Assembly (NCBI GenBank): GCA_949752795.1
Contig: OX457074.1
Location: 33,899,980 to 33,963,979 of the forward strand
Direction of reading: 5' to 3'
DNA length: 64,000 bases
From: Hyperoodon ampullatus
Lineage: Eukaryota > Chordata > Mammalia > Artiodactyla > Ziphiidae
The notes under the pieces are model-generated. The model made no database searches. It was not told the DNA's origin and saw only the letters and a list, made by a program, of their open reading frames with translations. Positions 25,085 through 35,410 of this stretch are shown piece by piece. The translations under genes were made by a program, and so were the position numbers. Numbering within the stretch: the first letter of the stretch is position 1; the number at the start of each line of letters is the position of its first letter.

Positions 25085-25599
25085 AAGAATAAAATATAAA
25101 ACAATCAGTTCAGTCACTTTTTACAAAGTATAAAATAAGAAGCAGAATTTTTCACAATAAATAACAGTAAACTGGAAGATATGTTTCAGATTAATATTTT
25201 GGTGATGTCAGGTAAGCCAAGGAAAAGGGAGAGGAAATAGCTCTCAATAAAGTATGAGTCTACGAACCTAGTTAGGAAGAAGCTATTTTTGTTGTATCCG
25301 AATTTGGCTTTTAATCATTTCTCTCTAAACCTTCTCTCAAACATCAACAAATCCAATGCTTCCATGTAAGGCCTCATCCTGGGCAAGCCTTCAACAGGAG
25401 CACAGCACAGACACCACCCACCCCCCTTTCTTTTAAGTCTCTCCTTCCATGGCTTCCATGACCCTAAGGACCCCTGGTTCTCCGCCACCCGCAACTTATC
25501 ACTTCTTGGGTTCCCGCGGTGGCTCCTCTTGCTGTGTCAGCCACGTGAAGGCAGTTGTGTCACTGCTGTTCTGAGCACTACATACTGTCCCTGAACAAA

Positions 25600-26160
25600 T
25601 GTAATTCCAGGGTAATTGTTCATCTTCAACCCACTTCTAGAGTCACTACGCCTCTTTCCATCTGCTGTGTATCTCCACGTGGATGGGTTCTAGTACATCT
25701 CTGAGAACATTACTCTCACCCTTATCTCTACTCTGTTCCTTACTGCTGATAGAACCATCGCCTACTTGAGATTCCAGGACCACCTTGAACTCTTCCTTCA
25801 TCACCTAATAATCATCAACTCCAGTCAACTCTGAAACACTGGTCAAATCTGTCCACTTCTTTCCCTGCCACTGAGAGATACAGACCCTTGTCATCTCACA
25901 CTTGGATTACAGTACAGGTGTGGGATTCAAGCCACTCACCCTGACTTCGGTTAACTCTCTTTCCTCTCCAACCCAAGTCCCATAGAGCCAACGGTTTCCT
26001 TCTGAAGCCCGGAATACACATCACCTGCCCAAACCTGTACCTATGACTCGCTGTCTCGTGCTCTGCACTGCACGCGCCACCATTCCAGCTCGTGCATCTT
26101 TGCTGACGCTGCTTCCTTGCTGGCACGGTCCTGCCTCCACCCACTGCCTGTAAAATGTCG
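25600..26160 (+). mobile_element. L2-like LINE sequence
   Basis: Phrases such as TCATCTCACACTTGGATTAC match the L2 3' region. The left part (25600-25850) is too diverged to assign firmly. The adjacent 25380-25600 is moderately GC-rich and unassigned. Confidence 0.5.
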
Positions 26161-26213
26161 AAGTCTCCTTCAACTACTCTATCACTTCACACTCTTTTTG
26201 TATGGCACTTCTT

Positions 26214-26417
26214 TCTTTCTTTCTCTTTTAATATTTTTTTTGATGTGACCATTTTTGAAGTCTTTATTGAATATGTTACAATATTGCCTCTGTTTTATGT
26301 GTTGGCTCTTTGGCCAAGAGGCATGTGGGATCTTAGCTCCCCGACCAGGGATGGAACCCACAACCCCTGCATTGGAAGGCGGAGTCCCAACCACTGGACC
26401 GCCAGGGAAGTCCCTTG
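26214..26417 (-). mobile_element. tRNA-derived SINE, antisense, alternative-tail subtype
   Basis: The head ends CGCCAGGGAAGTCCC. The tail region (GAAGTCTTTATTGAATATG...) differs from the other SINEs here. The duplication tggcacttctt occurs at 26203-26213 and 26418-26428. It is inserted at the 3' side of the L2 stretch. Confidence 0.87.
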
Positions 26418-26917
26418 TGGCACTTCTTAATGCAAATATTTCCATTTGTTTCTGCATCATATTTTTCAGTTCCTCAGGGGTAGGGACTCTCCTTTCCTCA
26501 CCTCTGTTACAACGGCAAGCAGAGTGCCTTCCATATAAGAATGAGATGATGTCTGATGACTGGGTCACCCACATCGCTCACCTGGACTGTGGGAAGGAGA
26601 GCTATCACCACCCCTCAGTAAACATGGCAATTATCTCAGACTGGAGATAAGTCCCTTCTTCACTGGAATCATATTCTCAACCCTCAGGTAAGTATGAAAT
26701 GTTTATTTTCCACATACATGAATATGTGTTGTCTGTATATGGGTACAAGAAGGAACGGTACTGTTGAAATCAGGCCACTTATTGAAATTTCCTTTGAATT
26801 CAGTCCTCTGATAGTAAAGGTCTGTTATCTATTTATTTGATGCTGTGTGTTTTTCATTTTTTGCCTTGACATTGTTCTTTGGGATAATACAATTTGAATA
26901 TTAAAAGAGTATGTCGA

Positions 26918-27124
26918 GGGCTTCCTTGGTGGCGCAGTGGTTGGGAGTCCGCCTGCCGATGCAGGGGGCGCAGGTTTGTGCCCCGGTCCGGGAGGATCCC
27001 GCGTGCCACGGAGCGGCTGGGCCTGTGAGCTGTGGCCGCTGGGCCTGCACGTCCGGAGCCTGTGCTCCGCAGCGGGAGAGGCCGCAGCAGTGAGGGGCCC
27101 GCGTACCGCAAAAAAAAAAAAAAA
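26918..27124 (+). mobile_element. CHR-type SINE
   Basis: A short subtype starting GGGCTTCCTTGG and ending in an A tail, with an imperfect duplication (agagtatgtcga / agattatgttga). It forms an inverted pair with the SINE at 26214-26417. Confidence 0.9.
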
Positions 27125-27546
27125 GATTATGTTGAGAAGACATCAAGTTTTCTTGTTCTGGGTCTTAATTTCAAAATGAGTTTTGAGTTCCATTGGTCCA
27201 GTGAGAAATGCATGTTCCTGTGAGGAAAAGAACCACTTTGGAAAATATCTCTCAAGATTATGTGGTTAAAACCGAGATTTTATGGGGGGGAAAAAAAAAA
27301 CAACAGCTAGGAAACTGTACTTTTATATGATGAAAAAAACCACTTCATTTAGGCAAAACACGTCATATCTCTATGAATCAGTGCCCAGAAATTTAAAGAC
27401 ATTTTGGTCCCATGTAAACAACTGTAGGTTTGAAGATACACATGGCTTATAATAGATGCATTAAAAATCTGGAAACATATGATCATATCCACTATTCACC
27501 ATCAACACTGAGCCATGATTGTAGGGCTTTTAAAATGAAGTGCACA

Positions 27547-27870
27547 CGACTTCCCTGGTGGTGCAGTGGCTAAGAATCCGCCTGCCAATGCAGGGCACAC
27601 GGGTTCGAGCCCTGGTCCGGGAAGATCCCACATGCCACGGAGCAACAAAGCCCGTGCGCCACAACTACTGAGCCCGCGTGCCACAACTACTGAAGCCCGC
27701 GCGCCTTAGAGCCTGTGCTCCGCAACAAGAGAAGCCACCGCAATAAGAAGCCCGCACACTGCAACGAAGAGTAGCCCCCGCTCACTACAACTAGAGAAAG
27801 CCCGTGCGCAGCAACGAAGACCCAACGCAGCCAAAAATAAATAAATAAATAAATTAATTAATTTTTTTAA
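27547..27870 (+). mobile_element. CHR-type SINE, long subtype
   Basis: Long subtype with an (AAAT)n tail. The duplication aaaatgaagtgcaca is exact at 27532-27546 and 27871-27885. It lies in COX10 intron 1. Confidence 0.94.
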
Positions 27871-28178
27871 AAAATGAAGTGCACAGATAAGAAGCTGAAA
27901 GGTCCTGAAAAGTTTTTAATGGCTATAAAATTCTTTGAAGCTTTAGAAGAACAGTCAGGCATGACCACTAGATACCTGATACAGTCCCTATATACCCTTC
28001 TGCCACCTTCCCCCCATGCTGCTTCCATATCAAGCTCTTACAGTGGATCTTCCAAGTGGATCACAGCAGGTTGCACAGACCACTTACTAGCAGACCTTTT
28101 GGCGATTATGTTCATAGCTTCAGGAAGCTAAGCTGTCTGTTAATTCCCCCCATACCTGCATCAAAAAGACGGGTCCAG

Positions 28179-28377
28179 GGTTTCCCTGGTGGCGCAGTGG
28201 TTGGGAGTTCACCTGCCGATGCAGGGGACGCGGGTTCGTGCCCCGGTCCGGGAAGATCCCACGTGCCGCGGAGCGGCTGGGCCCGTGAGCCATGGCCGCT
28301 GGGCCTGCGCGTCCGGACCCTGTGCTCCACAACGGGAGAGGCCACAGCAGTGAGAGGCCCACGTACCGCAAAAAAAA
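28179..28377 (+). mobile_element. CHR-type SINE
   Basis: A short-subtype copy; the duplication aaaaagacgggtccag is exact at 28163-28178 and 28378-28393. It lies 308 bp from the preceding SINE in the same orientation. Confidence 0.94.
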
Positions 28378-28689
28378 AAAAAGACGGGTCCAGCAACAAA
28401 CCATGTGGACCATATGCAGCCCACTTACTGAACTGGGGAATTCTAAATAGTCAGGCAGACTTGTCCTATAGGAAGCTGAAAATACAGAACTGAAGGCAGA
28501 AAAGCAGCCAATCTTGAGGAATGCACATTGGAAAAACCTCCCTACAGAGGTGATAATTCAAGCACTAAGAAAGGATGAGCTCTCTGAGAATGAGTGTCTA
28601 GGGTAAGGATCAAACATGCACAGTCAGGGATGGGAGAAGGCAACAAAGAAATTCAAAAAGAACTACAGACCCTTTAAGTAAAATATATC

Positions 28690-28815
28690 ATTATGGAAAA
28701 TCCCAGTCATACGCAATACCAGAAGAACACAATGAGCCCCCAGCTTCAACAACTACCAAACCTCTGCCAATCTTGTTTCATCTATACACACTCCCACTTC
28801 TCACCCTGCTGCCCT
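28690..28815 (+). repeat. old interspersed repeat, related to 41080-41230
   Basis: Contains TTATGGAAAATCCCAGTC, CAACAACTACCAAACCTCTG and CCAATCTTGTTTCATC, the same order of phrases as at 41080-41230. Family not assigned. Confidence 0.5.
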
Positions 28816-29009
28816 CCTTTTGAACCAGAAGAGACCTTTGAGATCATCTAGTTGAACTGCCTCATTTTATAGGCCCAAAGGGAGTCCACCTCCAACATGG
28901 GCCACCAGCAACACATTCGTCACCCATGAGTTATCATCCTAAACTACAGGGGAGGGGGGCAAAACAGTTCCCAACCTCCAGCTTAATAACTCCATGAGGA
29001 GAAATTTCA

Positions 29010-29320
29010 TTCATTCACACGTAATTATTCAGCACCAACAATGTACCCCCGGTACTGTGTCGGGCACTGGGGACACAGAGGTGAACCAGAGAGATACTGT
29101 CCCTGCCTGCACAAGGTTCAATCTTCTGGTTCGGAGAAACACGTAATACACCGGTTATAAACAAACAACTACAGACTGTGCTAACCATCATGAAAGAAAC
29201 AGGGTGATGCAAGAAGAGAGGGGCGGGGGGCTCCCCTTAGATAGGGTGGTCAGGCCTCTCTAAACAGGTAACATTTGAGCTGAGACCGAGCCAAGAGGCA
29301 GGCAAGTGCATCCCACTTTC
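29010..29320 (-). mobile_element. L2 LINE 3' end, antisense
   Basis: ATTCAGCACCAACAATGTAC, GCACTGGGGACACAGAGGTG, and further on AGATAGGGTGGTCAGGCCTC and TAACATTTGAGCTGAGACC are the reversed L2 3' end in order. It lies close to the COX10 CpG island. Confidence 0.7.
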
Positions 29321-29916
29321 AACATATAGCTGTGACAGGTCCTTGGCGTGGAGGGGTTATATCAGGGACCACGCTAACGAAGAAAGACAAAAGTCTGGGG
29401 GTCAGGGGGTGGTTATGGCCCGCTGTCCGAGGTGGTCATCATCTTTATCATCGCCATGATGACGCTTTATCCTGGAACAACGCTTCCGGGGTGGGGGGTG
29501 GGGGAGAAAAGCACTTGCCCGGTCCTTACAAGCGGGACGTACGAGTAACTTACAAATGGCTAGGACCTAAGACTCTAATAAGCCAAGAGGCTAGTGGAGC
29601 CCCCAGGTTCTACTCCGTCCTGTCTCCCGCAGCCTCCAGTCTCTGAAAACTGAAAGAAGCACCAGACATCGCGCCCACCGCCCCGGGGCGGGGGGAGGAG
29701 ATGGAGACGGTGCAGACCACCGGGGCCCCAGTGCAAGACTAGACCCTAGCTCCGTGGCCTCTTCACGTCAGGCTACTCCAAAAGTCACTTCCCGCACTGG
29801 TGCCCCGCCGACCTCGCCAAGGGCTCCCAAGGTTGCAGGCAAGCGGAACCACGGCGTCACACGTGGCAAAGCAAAGAAAATTCCCCCAAAGTGGTGCCCG
29901 AGAACGGGCGCAGTAC

Positions 29917-29959
29917 CTGTCATGACGCGCGAAGAGAGAGTATGCGGGGATGCGGCCAT
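29917..29959 (-). CDS. COX10: COX10 coding exon 1 (start codon and beginning of mitochondrial transit sequence)
   Basis: The exon reads MAASPHTLSSRVMT plus the first base of a Gly codon, then a GT donor (G|gtactg on the minus strand). MAASPHTLSSR is the N-terminus known for mammalian COX10, which fixes the ATG at 29959-29957. The peptide is rich in Ser, Thr and Arg and lacks acidic residues, as expected at the start of a matrix-targeting presequence. A GTG codon lies immediately upstream in frame but the ATG is the conserved start. The exon lies inside the CpG island. The frame remains open into intron 1, but that extension has no family similarity. Confidence 0.95.
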
Positions 29960-30021
29960 CACGCACGAGTCCGGCGGCGCCCCGGGGTCCCCGCGTCCTC
30001 TCTTCTCACCGGCTGCTGGGT

Positions 30022-30032
30022 GCCGCCATCTT
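30022..30032 (-). promoter_or_regulatory. YY1-type motif in the COX10 5' region
   Basis: On the minus strand this reads AAGATGGCGGC, the canonical YY1 core, about 63 bp upstream of the COX10 start codon. YY1 sites in this orientation often sit just downstream of the start site in TATA-less promoters. That would place the start a little upstream (higher coordinates), near the ETS sites. Confidence 0.6.
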
Positions 30033-30053
30033 CTTTCCCCGCCCCCCGTGAGA

Positions 30054-30061
30054 GGGGCGGG
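30054..30061 (+). promoter_or_regulatory. GC box (SP/KLF-type)
   Basis: GGGGCGGG lies between the YY1-like site and the ETS-like pair, within the CpG island. Confidence 0.45.
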
Positions 30062-30076
30062 AGCTTCCTGTTCGTC

Positions 30077-30084
30077 ACTTCCGG
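30077..30084 (-). promoter_or_regulatory. ETS/GABPA-type site
   Basis: The plus strand reads ACTTCCGG, which is CCGGAAGT on the minus strand, the consensus for GABPA/ETS factors. It is one of an inverted pair with 30096-30103. Confidence 0.55.
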
Positions 30085-30095
30085 CGGGCGGGACG

Positions 30096-30103
30096 CGGAA
30101 GTG
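30096..30103 (+). promoter_or_regulatory. ETS/GABPA-type site, second of an inverted pair
   Basis: The plus strand reads CGGAAGTG, 11 bp from the preceding ETS site and in opposite orientation. Paired ETS sites are common in bidirectional promoters of mitochondrial-protein genes. Confidence 0.5.
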
Positions 30104-30104
30104 G

Positions 30105-30182
30105 AGGCCTGTGGCCTGAGGGGCGTTGAGCGGCCGCCCGGCCGGAGCGCGCTGGGCCGGAGCCTAGGGCCCGGAACCTGAG
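30105..30182 (+). ncRNA. possible first exon of a divergent non-coding transcript (COX10-DT-like)
   Basis: In other mammals a long non-coding RNA is transcribed away from COX10 from the shared promoter. Here the plus strand immediately beyond the ETS pair is CpG-rich and ends in a plausible donor, CTGAG|gtacct at 30182/30183. No conserved reading frame is visible. The start, end and existence of this exon are inferred from position and one splice-like site only. Confidence 0.25.
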
Positions 30183-30420
30183 GTACCTTCGCGGGGCGCG
30201 AGGAGCGCGGGGCGGCGGAGGCTTCCGAGGAAAGGCCGCGCGCGACGGCGGACTCGCGCCTCCCGCCCCGAGGCCGGCATCCCAGGCCGGACACGAGGGG
30301 CCTGGCGCTTGGGCAGGGCCGGCCGCGGGCTGCTTGCGGGCCGCTTGCAGTTACCTCCGGGATCCTTTTGGGCCGCCGAGGCGCCGGGAGGAAATGGTTC
30401 TGGGGACTGTGCCCCCAGCT

Positions 30421-31340
30421 TCCAGCCCCATCAGTTACAGCTTTATCATATTCGCTGTCAGATGCGGGGAGCGACGCACGCGGGCTCCTGGCCCCTGAAC
30501 CACGCCGAGGAGTCGTCAGGAGCATCTCGGGACGAGGAAGGTGCGTGCAGAGTTTAAGATTCCGGGCTCTGGAGTGACCTCTGTATTCCTGGCTCCACCT
30601 CCTGGTCTCCTGACCTGTTGAGCAAATGACCTAAGTCCCCTGAACCTCGGTTATGTCGCTGTGCGACGGGGATCATAATAGCATATGTCCCATAAGATGG
30701 CTGAGAGAATTAAATGATGTCTCTGCAGTGGGTACCCAGCCAGACTCCTGTCACGGCTAAGAACTGATAAGTTATCATTCGTGTCTGATTAAGAGGGCAG
30801 GTTTCAGCGCTCCTCCTTTTTTCCGGTTTTGGTGTTGGAGTTCCGCAACTAGCAGTGCACTGAAGGAAAAAGATTCGGCTTTTGAAAGAGAAGAAATAGG
30901 TAACTGGGTTCTAGGAGGGTAATTTGTCTGTCTTCAGTGATAAGGTGATAGGTGGTCATGTGGGTCATCTCGGCTAGCATTGCCGGGCACGGGGGTACCG
31001 AAAAGAATGAGGCCCCCTGTCTGTGTGAGAGCTGACACGGTACTAGTGGGGCGAGTGGGGTTGTCAGTTAGCAAGGTCAATGTGATGGGGGTGATGTAGA
31101 CAGTGCTGCAGAAACCCAGGCGAGGTAGCAGTTCTGTGTGGTTGGTCAGGGAAGGCTTCGGAGATTTAAACTTGGTACTCAGTTGGAGGAGCAGTGGATT
31201 TTTCCTGCCTACAAGGAAGGGAAAGGATATTCCCTGAAGAGGTAAACAGCGTTAAATACTATGTTAAAAGTTTTCAAAACGCCTTGTAATTTTCCATGTG
31301 CTTTTTAGAAACGTTTGGTGTTGACATCCACAGGAAAAGA
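30421..31340. other. upstream flank of the COX10 promoter, no gene seen
   Basis: GC content falls from about 30420. Apart from the MIR-like piece at 30640-30730 there is no repeat or exon I can identify. A divergent transcript could run through it, but no splice signal beyond 30183 is convincing. Confidence 0.4.
30640..30730. mobile_element. MIR-like remnant just upstream of COX10
   Basis: CTGAACCTCGGTTATGTCGC, GGGGATCATAATAGCATATG and GAGAATTAAATGATG form the usual MIR 3' succession. Confidence 0.6.
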
Positions 31341-31348
31341 TAACCTCT

Positions 31349-31558
31349 TCTTCTTTTTTTTTTTTTTCGGAACGTGGGCCTCTCAATGCCGTGGCCTCTC
31401 CCGTTGCGGAGCACAGGCTCCGGACGCGCAGGCTCAGCGGCCGTGGCTCACGGGCCCAGCCGCTCCGCGGCACGCGGGATCCTCCCCCACCGGGGCACGA
31501 ACCCGTGTCCCCTGCACCGGCAGGCGGACTCTCAACCACTGCGCCACCAGGGAAGCCC
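31349..31558 (-). mobile_element. CHR-type SINE, antisense
   Basis: T tract, then reversed short-subtype body ending CACCAGGGAAGCCCC. The flanks share taacctctt (31341-31348 region and 31563-31571). It sits within older MIR-like sequence upstream of COX10. Confidence 0.9.
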
Positions 31559-31574
31559 CAAGGTAACCTCTTTT

Positions 31575-31690
31575 GAATAACAAGTTAAGGCTCAAAGAGT
31601 TTTATCTGCCCAAAGTCACCTAGCTGCTGAGTTCCAGACCAAGACCAGAACCCCTGATATCTGTTACCACGTGATTTCCACCGTGCCTTA
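31575..31690 (+). mobile_element. MIR-like remnant
   Basis: TTTATCTGCCCAAAGTCACC and TAGCTGCTGAGTTCCAGACC are MIR-type phrases, adjacent to the antisense SINE. Confidence 0.55.
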
Positions 31691-31744
31691 CGGCCTTATT
31701 CACCCAAGCGTCTTGAAGAGTCACAGCCTCTGTGATTTGTAAAA

Positions 31745-31840
31745 CACAGAGAATTTCAGCCTTGGCTGCCTGTCAGCATCACCCGTAGGGCTTTAAAAAT
31801 TACAGATGCCTGAGCCACCTCCAGACCTATTAAATTAGAA
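31745..31840. mobile_element. MER5A-like hAT transposon remnant
   Basis: TTGGCTGCCTGTCAGCATCA, GGGCTTTAAAAATTACAGATG and CCAGACCTATTAAATTAGAA are typical of MER5A. Confidence 0.65.
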
Positions 31841-31893
31841 AGGGTGGGGAATGGATGGAACGGACGTAATTTTCTTTTTAAAGCATCACAGGT

Positions 31894-32105
31894 GGGCTTC
31901 CCTGGTGGCGCAGTGGTTGAGAGTCTGCCTGCCGGTGCAGGGGACGTGGGTTCGTGCCCCGGTCCGGGAAGATCCCACATGCCGCGGAGCGGCTGGGCCC
32001 GCGAGCCATGGCCGCTGAGCCTGCGCATCTGGAGCCTGTGCTCCGCAACGGGAGACGCCACAGCAGTGAGAGGCCTGCGTACGGCAAAAAAAAAAAGAAA
32101 AAAAA
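31894..32105 (+). mobile_element. CHR-type SINE
   Basis: A short-subtype copy from GGGCTTCCC to an interrupted A tail. No convincing target-site duplication was seen. It is in opposite orientation to the SINE 335 bp before it. Confidence 0.9.
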
Positions 32106-32439
32106 CTAATGTTATCACGATTTGCCTAGATAATGGCTTAGCACTCAGTTAAAAACCAAGCTGCCCTCAACTCCCACTTTTTCCTGTAGTGGATTTGCTT
32201 CAGAATTTGAAAGCAGAATCTCAAATAAAGTTTCTCCTTGGAGAGTCTGTACAGAATCCAATCTGCATTTTATTCTGTCTGATGTGACTTCTGAGTGGAT
32301 GCTAACTCTCTCAAAGCCTTGATGAATTTACTGCAATAGATACAGACATAGCTTCCTGTAGGCAAAATCCCAGCCTAGTATGCAGGATGTAATCAGTTAG
32401 CACAGAATTATCCATCTAAAAGCAAAATAGATTTCAGAG

Positions 32440-32725
32440 CCCAAGGATAGGCAAAGGATCTGAATAGAGTTTTTCCAAAGAAGATATACAAATGGCCAAT
32501 AAGTACATGAAAAGGTGGTCAACAGCATTAGCATTCAGAGAAATAAGACTTAAAATCAAATTGGAACCCTGATGTGCTACTGGTGGGAATGTAAAATGGT
32601 GCAGCCGCCTTTGAAAACAGTTTGGCAGTTTTTCAAAAAGTTAAATAAAGGGCTGTCATATGACCCAGCAGTTCCACTCCTAGATGGAGAAATGAAGACA
32701 TACTTACTCAACAATAAAAAGACAG
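32440..32725 (+). mobile_element. old L1 fragment (3' part of ORF2)
   Basis: The run CTACTGGTGGGAATGTAAAA and the following CATATGACCCAGCAGTTCCA are standard L1 ORF2 3' landmarks. The frame is short and broken. Confidence 0.85.
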
Positions 32726-35189
32726 GGTTCTTCCCCTGGTCCCATGATGTTGGGGGTAGGTGGTGACAAGACAAGCCTGGTTTGCGTCTTGCTTGAGGGA
32801 GGCCTCCCTCCTGCTGTGAAAAGGCCGATGCTCAGGCTCCTTCCAGTGAGCTGGGCTCCCACTAGATGTAGCTCTGCTCACCAGCGTCGGGGCTCTCACA
32901 TAAGTGTGTGTGTCCAGAGCCTCAGTGTGATAATAAACTGGCTTTTACCCATGCTTGCCCTCCTCTGGAGGCTTAGCAAAGGTGACCACTGCTACAGTAG
33001 GCAACTCAGGTGTGGGAAGCGTGGAGTATTTCAGGACCCTGCCTTTGGCCATGGCTTCATGGTGGTGATGCTGGGTCAAGTCAGGTCAGGAGACTGGTGT
33101 TAATTAGGCAGTCGAAAGGGTTAAAAAGAACTCTTACGTGTCACAGAGGTAGCAGCTTCAGAAAGCAGCTACCACCTCTGTAACTGGATGATGGGGAATG
33201 AGGTCAGGATTATTACAGTGTGGAAACCGAGAGGAACAGGCACTGCTCTACTGATGCTGTAATCTCTGCGGGGGACCTGACCAAGCTGGATCTTAAGGTG
33301 TTAGAAAAGCTGTACGTGGCCTCAGCCGCTGCTGCTGGGGTGAAGGAGCACTGGAGTGAGGTGCCCAGGGGCCGCAGGCAGACGGGAAGCAGGTGGGAGG
33401 AGGGACCCCTGCCCTCTCCGTCCTGCAGCATCGCTGTCCCATCTTGGCAGAGCTGAGCGGTGAGAGAGCCTGCAGGAGTGTGGTTTGCAGACTCCCAGCT
33501 CCAGCACCACCAAGCACCGGATACAGGGTAAGTTTGGAGCCAGGACAGATAACTGCTGGGAGTTCTTAGGTGAATAGACATTCCACTGTAAGTGTACAGA
33601 TTAGGGTTTGCAAATCAGCCTCCTATGAGCTTGAATAACCTAAACCAATTCCTCAGATCTCTTAATAGTTCCTCCAAGGTGACCGGTAAGGATCCTGGTC
33701 CAAGGACACTCCAGTCAGACATTACCCCTCAGCTGTAACCTTTTCTAGCTCTACACCCCAGGGCTGATTCCATACAGGAGCTTGGTGACATCGTAAGTGG
33801 AAGGCGAAGTTCAGGAATGCAGGAAAATGAAACAGCCGCAGGGAAATGCACTTGAGCAAATTCTGTTCACTGCTGCGCCCTTTCACCTTCATTAATCAAC
33901 AGGCCACGATTTTAAGGGAAGCAGTACCTGCAGCCCAGGAGGTGAGTCACGATGGCCTCCAGTCAAACAGAGGGATCTCAGCCACACTTGCCCAGAGTTC
34001 CTGACAGCCGGGGAGGCCATGTGACCCAGTTCTGACTAGAGAGAGAGAAGGAGAAACCTGCAGACAAGTTTGCTAGGAAAAACCTCATTCACTACTGAAG
34101 GTGTGTAAAGGGTGGTGCTCTGGGCCTTTCCCTTCCTTTCATTCTCAGGAAGCAGGGCTGAAAGTGGAATGAATTCCTGGCACTGAGGCAGCCGTCTCGC
34201 AATTGTGAAGTGATGAAGAAACATGCCAGGGAAGGTGGAGTAGGAAAAAGAGAGCCCAGATTCTAGATGAACTTGTTGGGCCCCTGCTCCAAGCCTGGAA
34301 CATCTGTCTGCAAACTTACTGCTATAAGCATACTGTTCTGCTTAAGCTACTTTCTGGGTTTCTGGTTCATTGCGTCCCTGATGGGACATTGAGGGGTGGG
34401 GCCAGGGAGCCGAGTGACCTGCACCAGAGGTGCTGAGGAAGACGGCATGGAGAAGCAACCCAGATCACGCCAGACCGCTGAAACGCAGGCCGTGTCTAAC
34501 AAGAATAACACAAACTTGACATGGTGGCTGTTTCCAATAGGATACAAACCCACAACGGTTTAAATAAAACAAATACAAGATGCAGTTTTGTGCAGACTAG
34601 CTTCTTGTCTTGTTGCTTGGCTGCTTACTGTGCACCCAGTTCCTTTGCTGATGTCAAAATGTCCTGCTTCCCCACATCAGGAAAGTATCCCTTTTCTGGT
34701 TTCCTCCTCCTTGGAATCTTGAAGCCTCGTGAAGAGTATGGTGGAATGCTCCAAGTGTAGCAGGAAACAAATCCTGTTGGCCACTACTGGTTGAGAAAAT
34801 CATAACCCATAAAGAACATCCCTAAACACCTAAACACACATTTTTCTATTAGCTACCAGGAACTCTTAAAAATGGTTCTTATATATTCTGGTAAATGACC
34901 TGTCAGTGTTATACAACTAGAGAATTCCAAGGTACAAGGAGATTTGCTAAATGCAAATTAATAAGAAGAATCCCAGCAAGGTTATTCTCAGAACAAAAAT
35001 AATTAGCAAGCTACTAGGAAAGCATAAACATCAGATCTTTTCTAAAATTAGTTATTAGTTCTCATCTATGGATCTTCTTTCTCCCTGCATTTGTACCTTT
35101 AAGACAATTGATAACAGGAAATGAAGATGTTGATTTCTTTTTTGAAATAAGTATCAATGCATATTTGCAAAAAATGCCATTTCTTTAGC

Positions 35190-35410
35190 ATTTACGGTGC
35201 ATTAAGTGCTTTATCATGACATCATTTACTTTTCTCCAGAACCCAGATGTGTGTCATTCCCATTTTCAGATGAAGAGCTTGAGACCGTAAAAGATTTTAA
35301 AAGATTAAATAATTTTTCCAAGTTCACATAGCTAGAAAGTAAGTACCACAACTAGAATTTAAACCTGCCTGATTTACAAGAGATGTGTTCTTAATCCTAA
35401 TATTGGGCCG
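35190..35410 (+). mobile_element. MIR SINE remnant
   Basis: CATTTTCAGATGAAGAGCTT, CAAGTTCACATAGCTAGAAA and AACCTGCCTGATTTACAAG follow the MIR core order. Confidence 0.65.

Larger units (their letters stand above)
24412..29916 (-). other. COX10: COX10 intron 1
   Basis: About 5.5 kb. It contains five SINEs (24715-25084, 26214-26417, 26918-27124, 27547-27870, 28179-28377), an L2 stretch about 25600-26160, an old repeat 28690-28815 and an antisense L2 3' end 29010-29320. The portion next to exon 1 is CpG-rich. Confidence 0.85.
1..29959 (-). other. COX10: COX10 gene, 5' part (exons 1-4 and introns), truncated at the window edge
   Basis: COX10 encodes the mitochondrial inner-membrane UbiA-family prenyltransferase that adds a farnesyl group to protohaem to make haem O, the precursor of haem A in cytochrome c oxidase. 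Four minus-strand exons were recognised by their protein similarity to mammalian COX10 and by splice signals. Coding lengths of 43, 134, 322 and 125 nt join in phase to 208 codons. Introns 1-3 are about 5.5, 1.7 and 12.1 kb; intron 4 runs off the window at position 1. The segment ends just inside the first Asp-rich motif, so most of the catalytic domain and the later transmembrane helices lie outside. I searched positions 1-10026 by eye for the next exon (the one with the NRTKNRP-like motif) and did not find it. No stop or frameshift occurs in the exons present, so the gene looks functional as far as it can be seen. Confidence 0.95.
29640..30420. promoter_or_regulatory. COX10: CpG-island promoter of COX10, probably bidirectional
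   Basis: This stretch is markedly GC-rich with many CpGs, in contrast to its AT-rich flanks, and covers COX10 exon 1 and about 460 bp upstream. It lacks a TATA box near the start codon. ETS-like, GC-box and YY1-like sites are clustered at 30022-30103, typical of housekeeping nuclear genes for mitochondrial proteins. In other mammals a divergent non-coding transcript starts head-to-head with COX10, so activity on the plus strand is plausible. The exact transcription start cannot be read from sequence. Confidence 0.85.

Noticed and set aside
29754..30577. Plus- and minus-strand 70-188-codon frames in the CpG island
   Set aside because: They arise from GC-rich sequence without stops. Only the short MAASPHTLSSR exon has conserved meaning.
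33139..33183. Short hairpin as a microRNA precursor
   Set aside because: The paired stem is only about 8 bp before mismatches (CAGAGGT with ACCTCTG), too short and unstable for a miRNA precursor.
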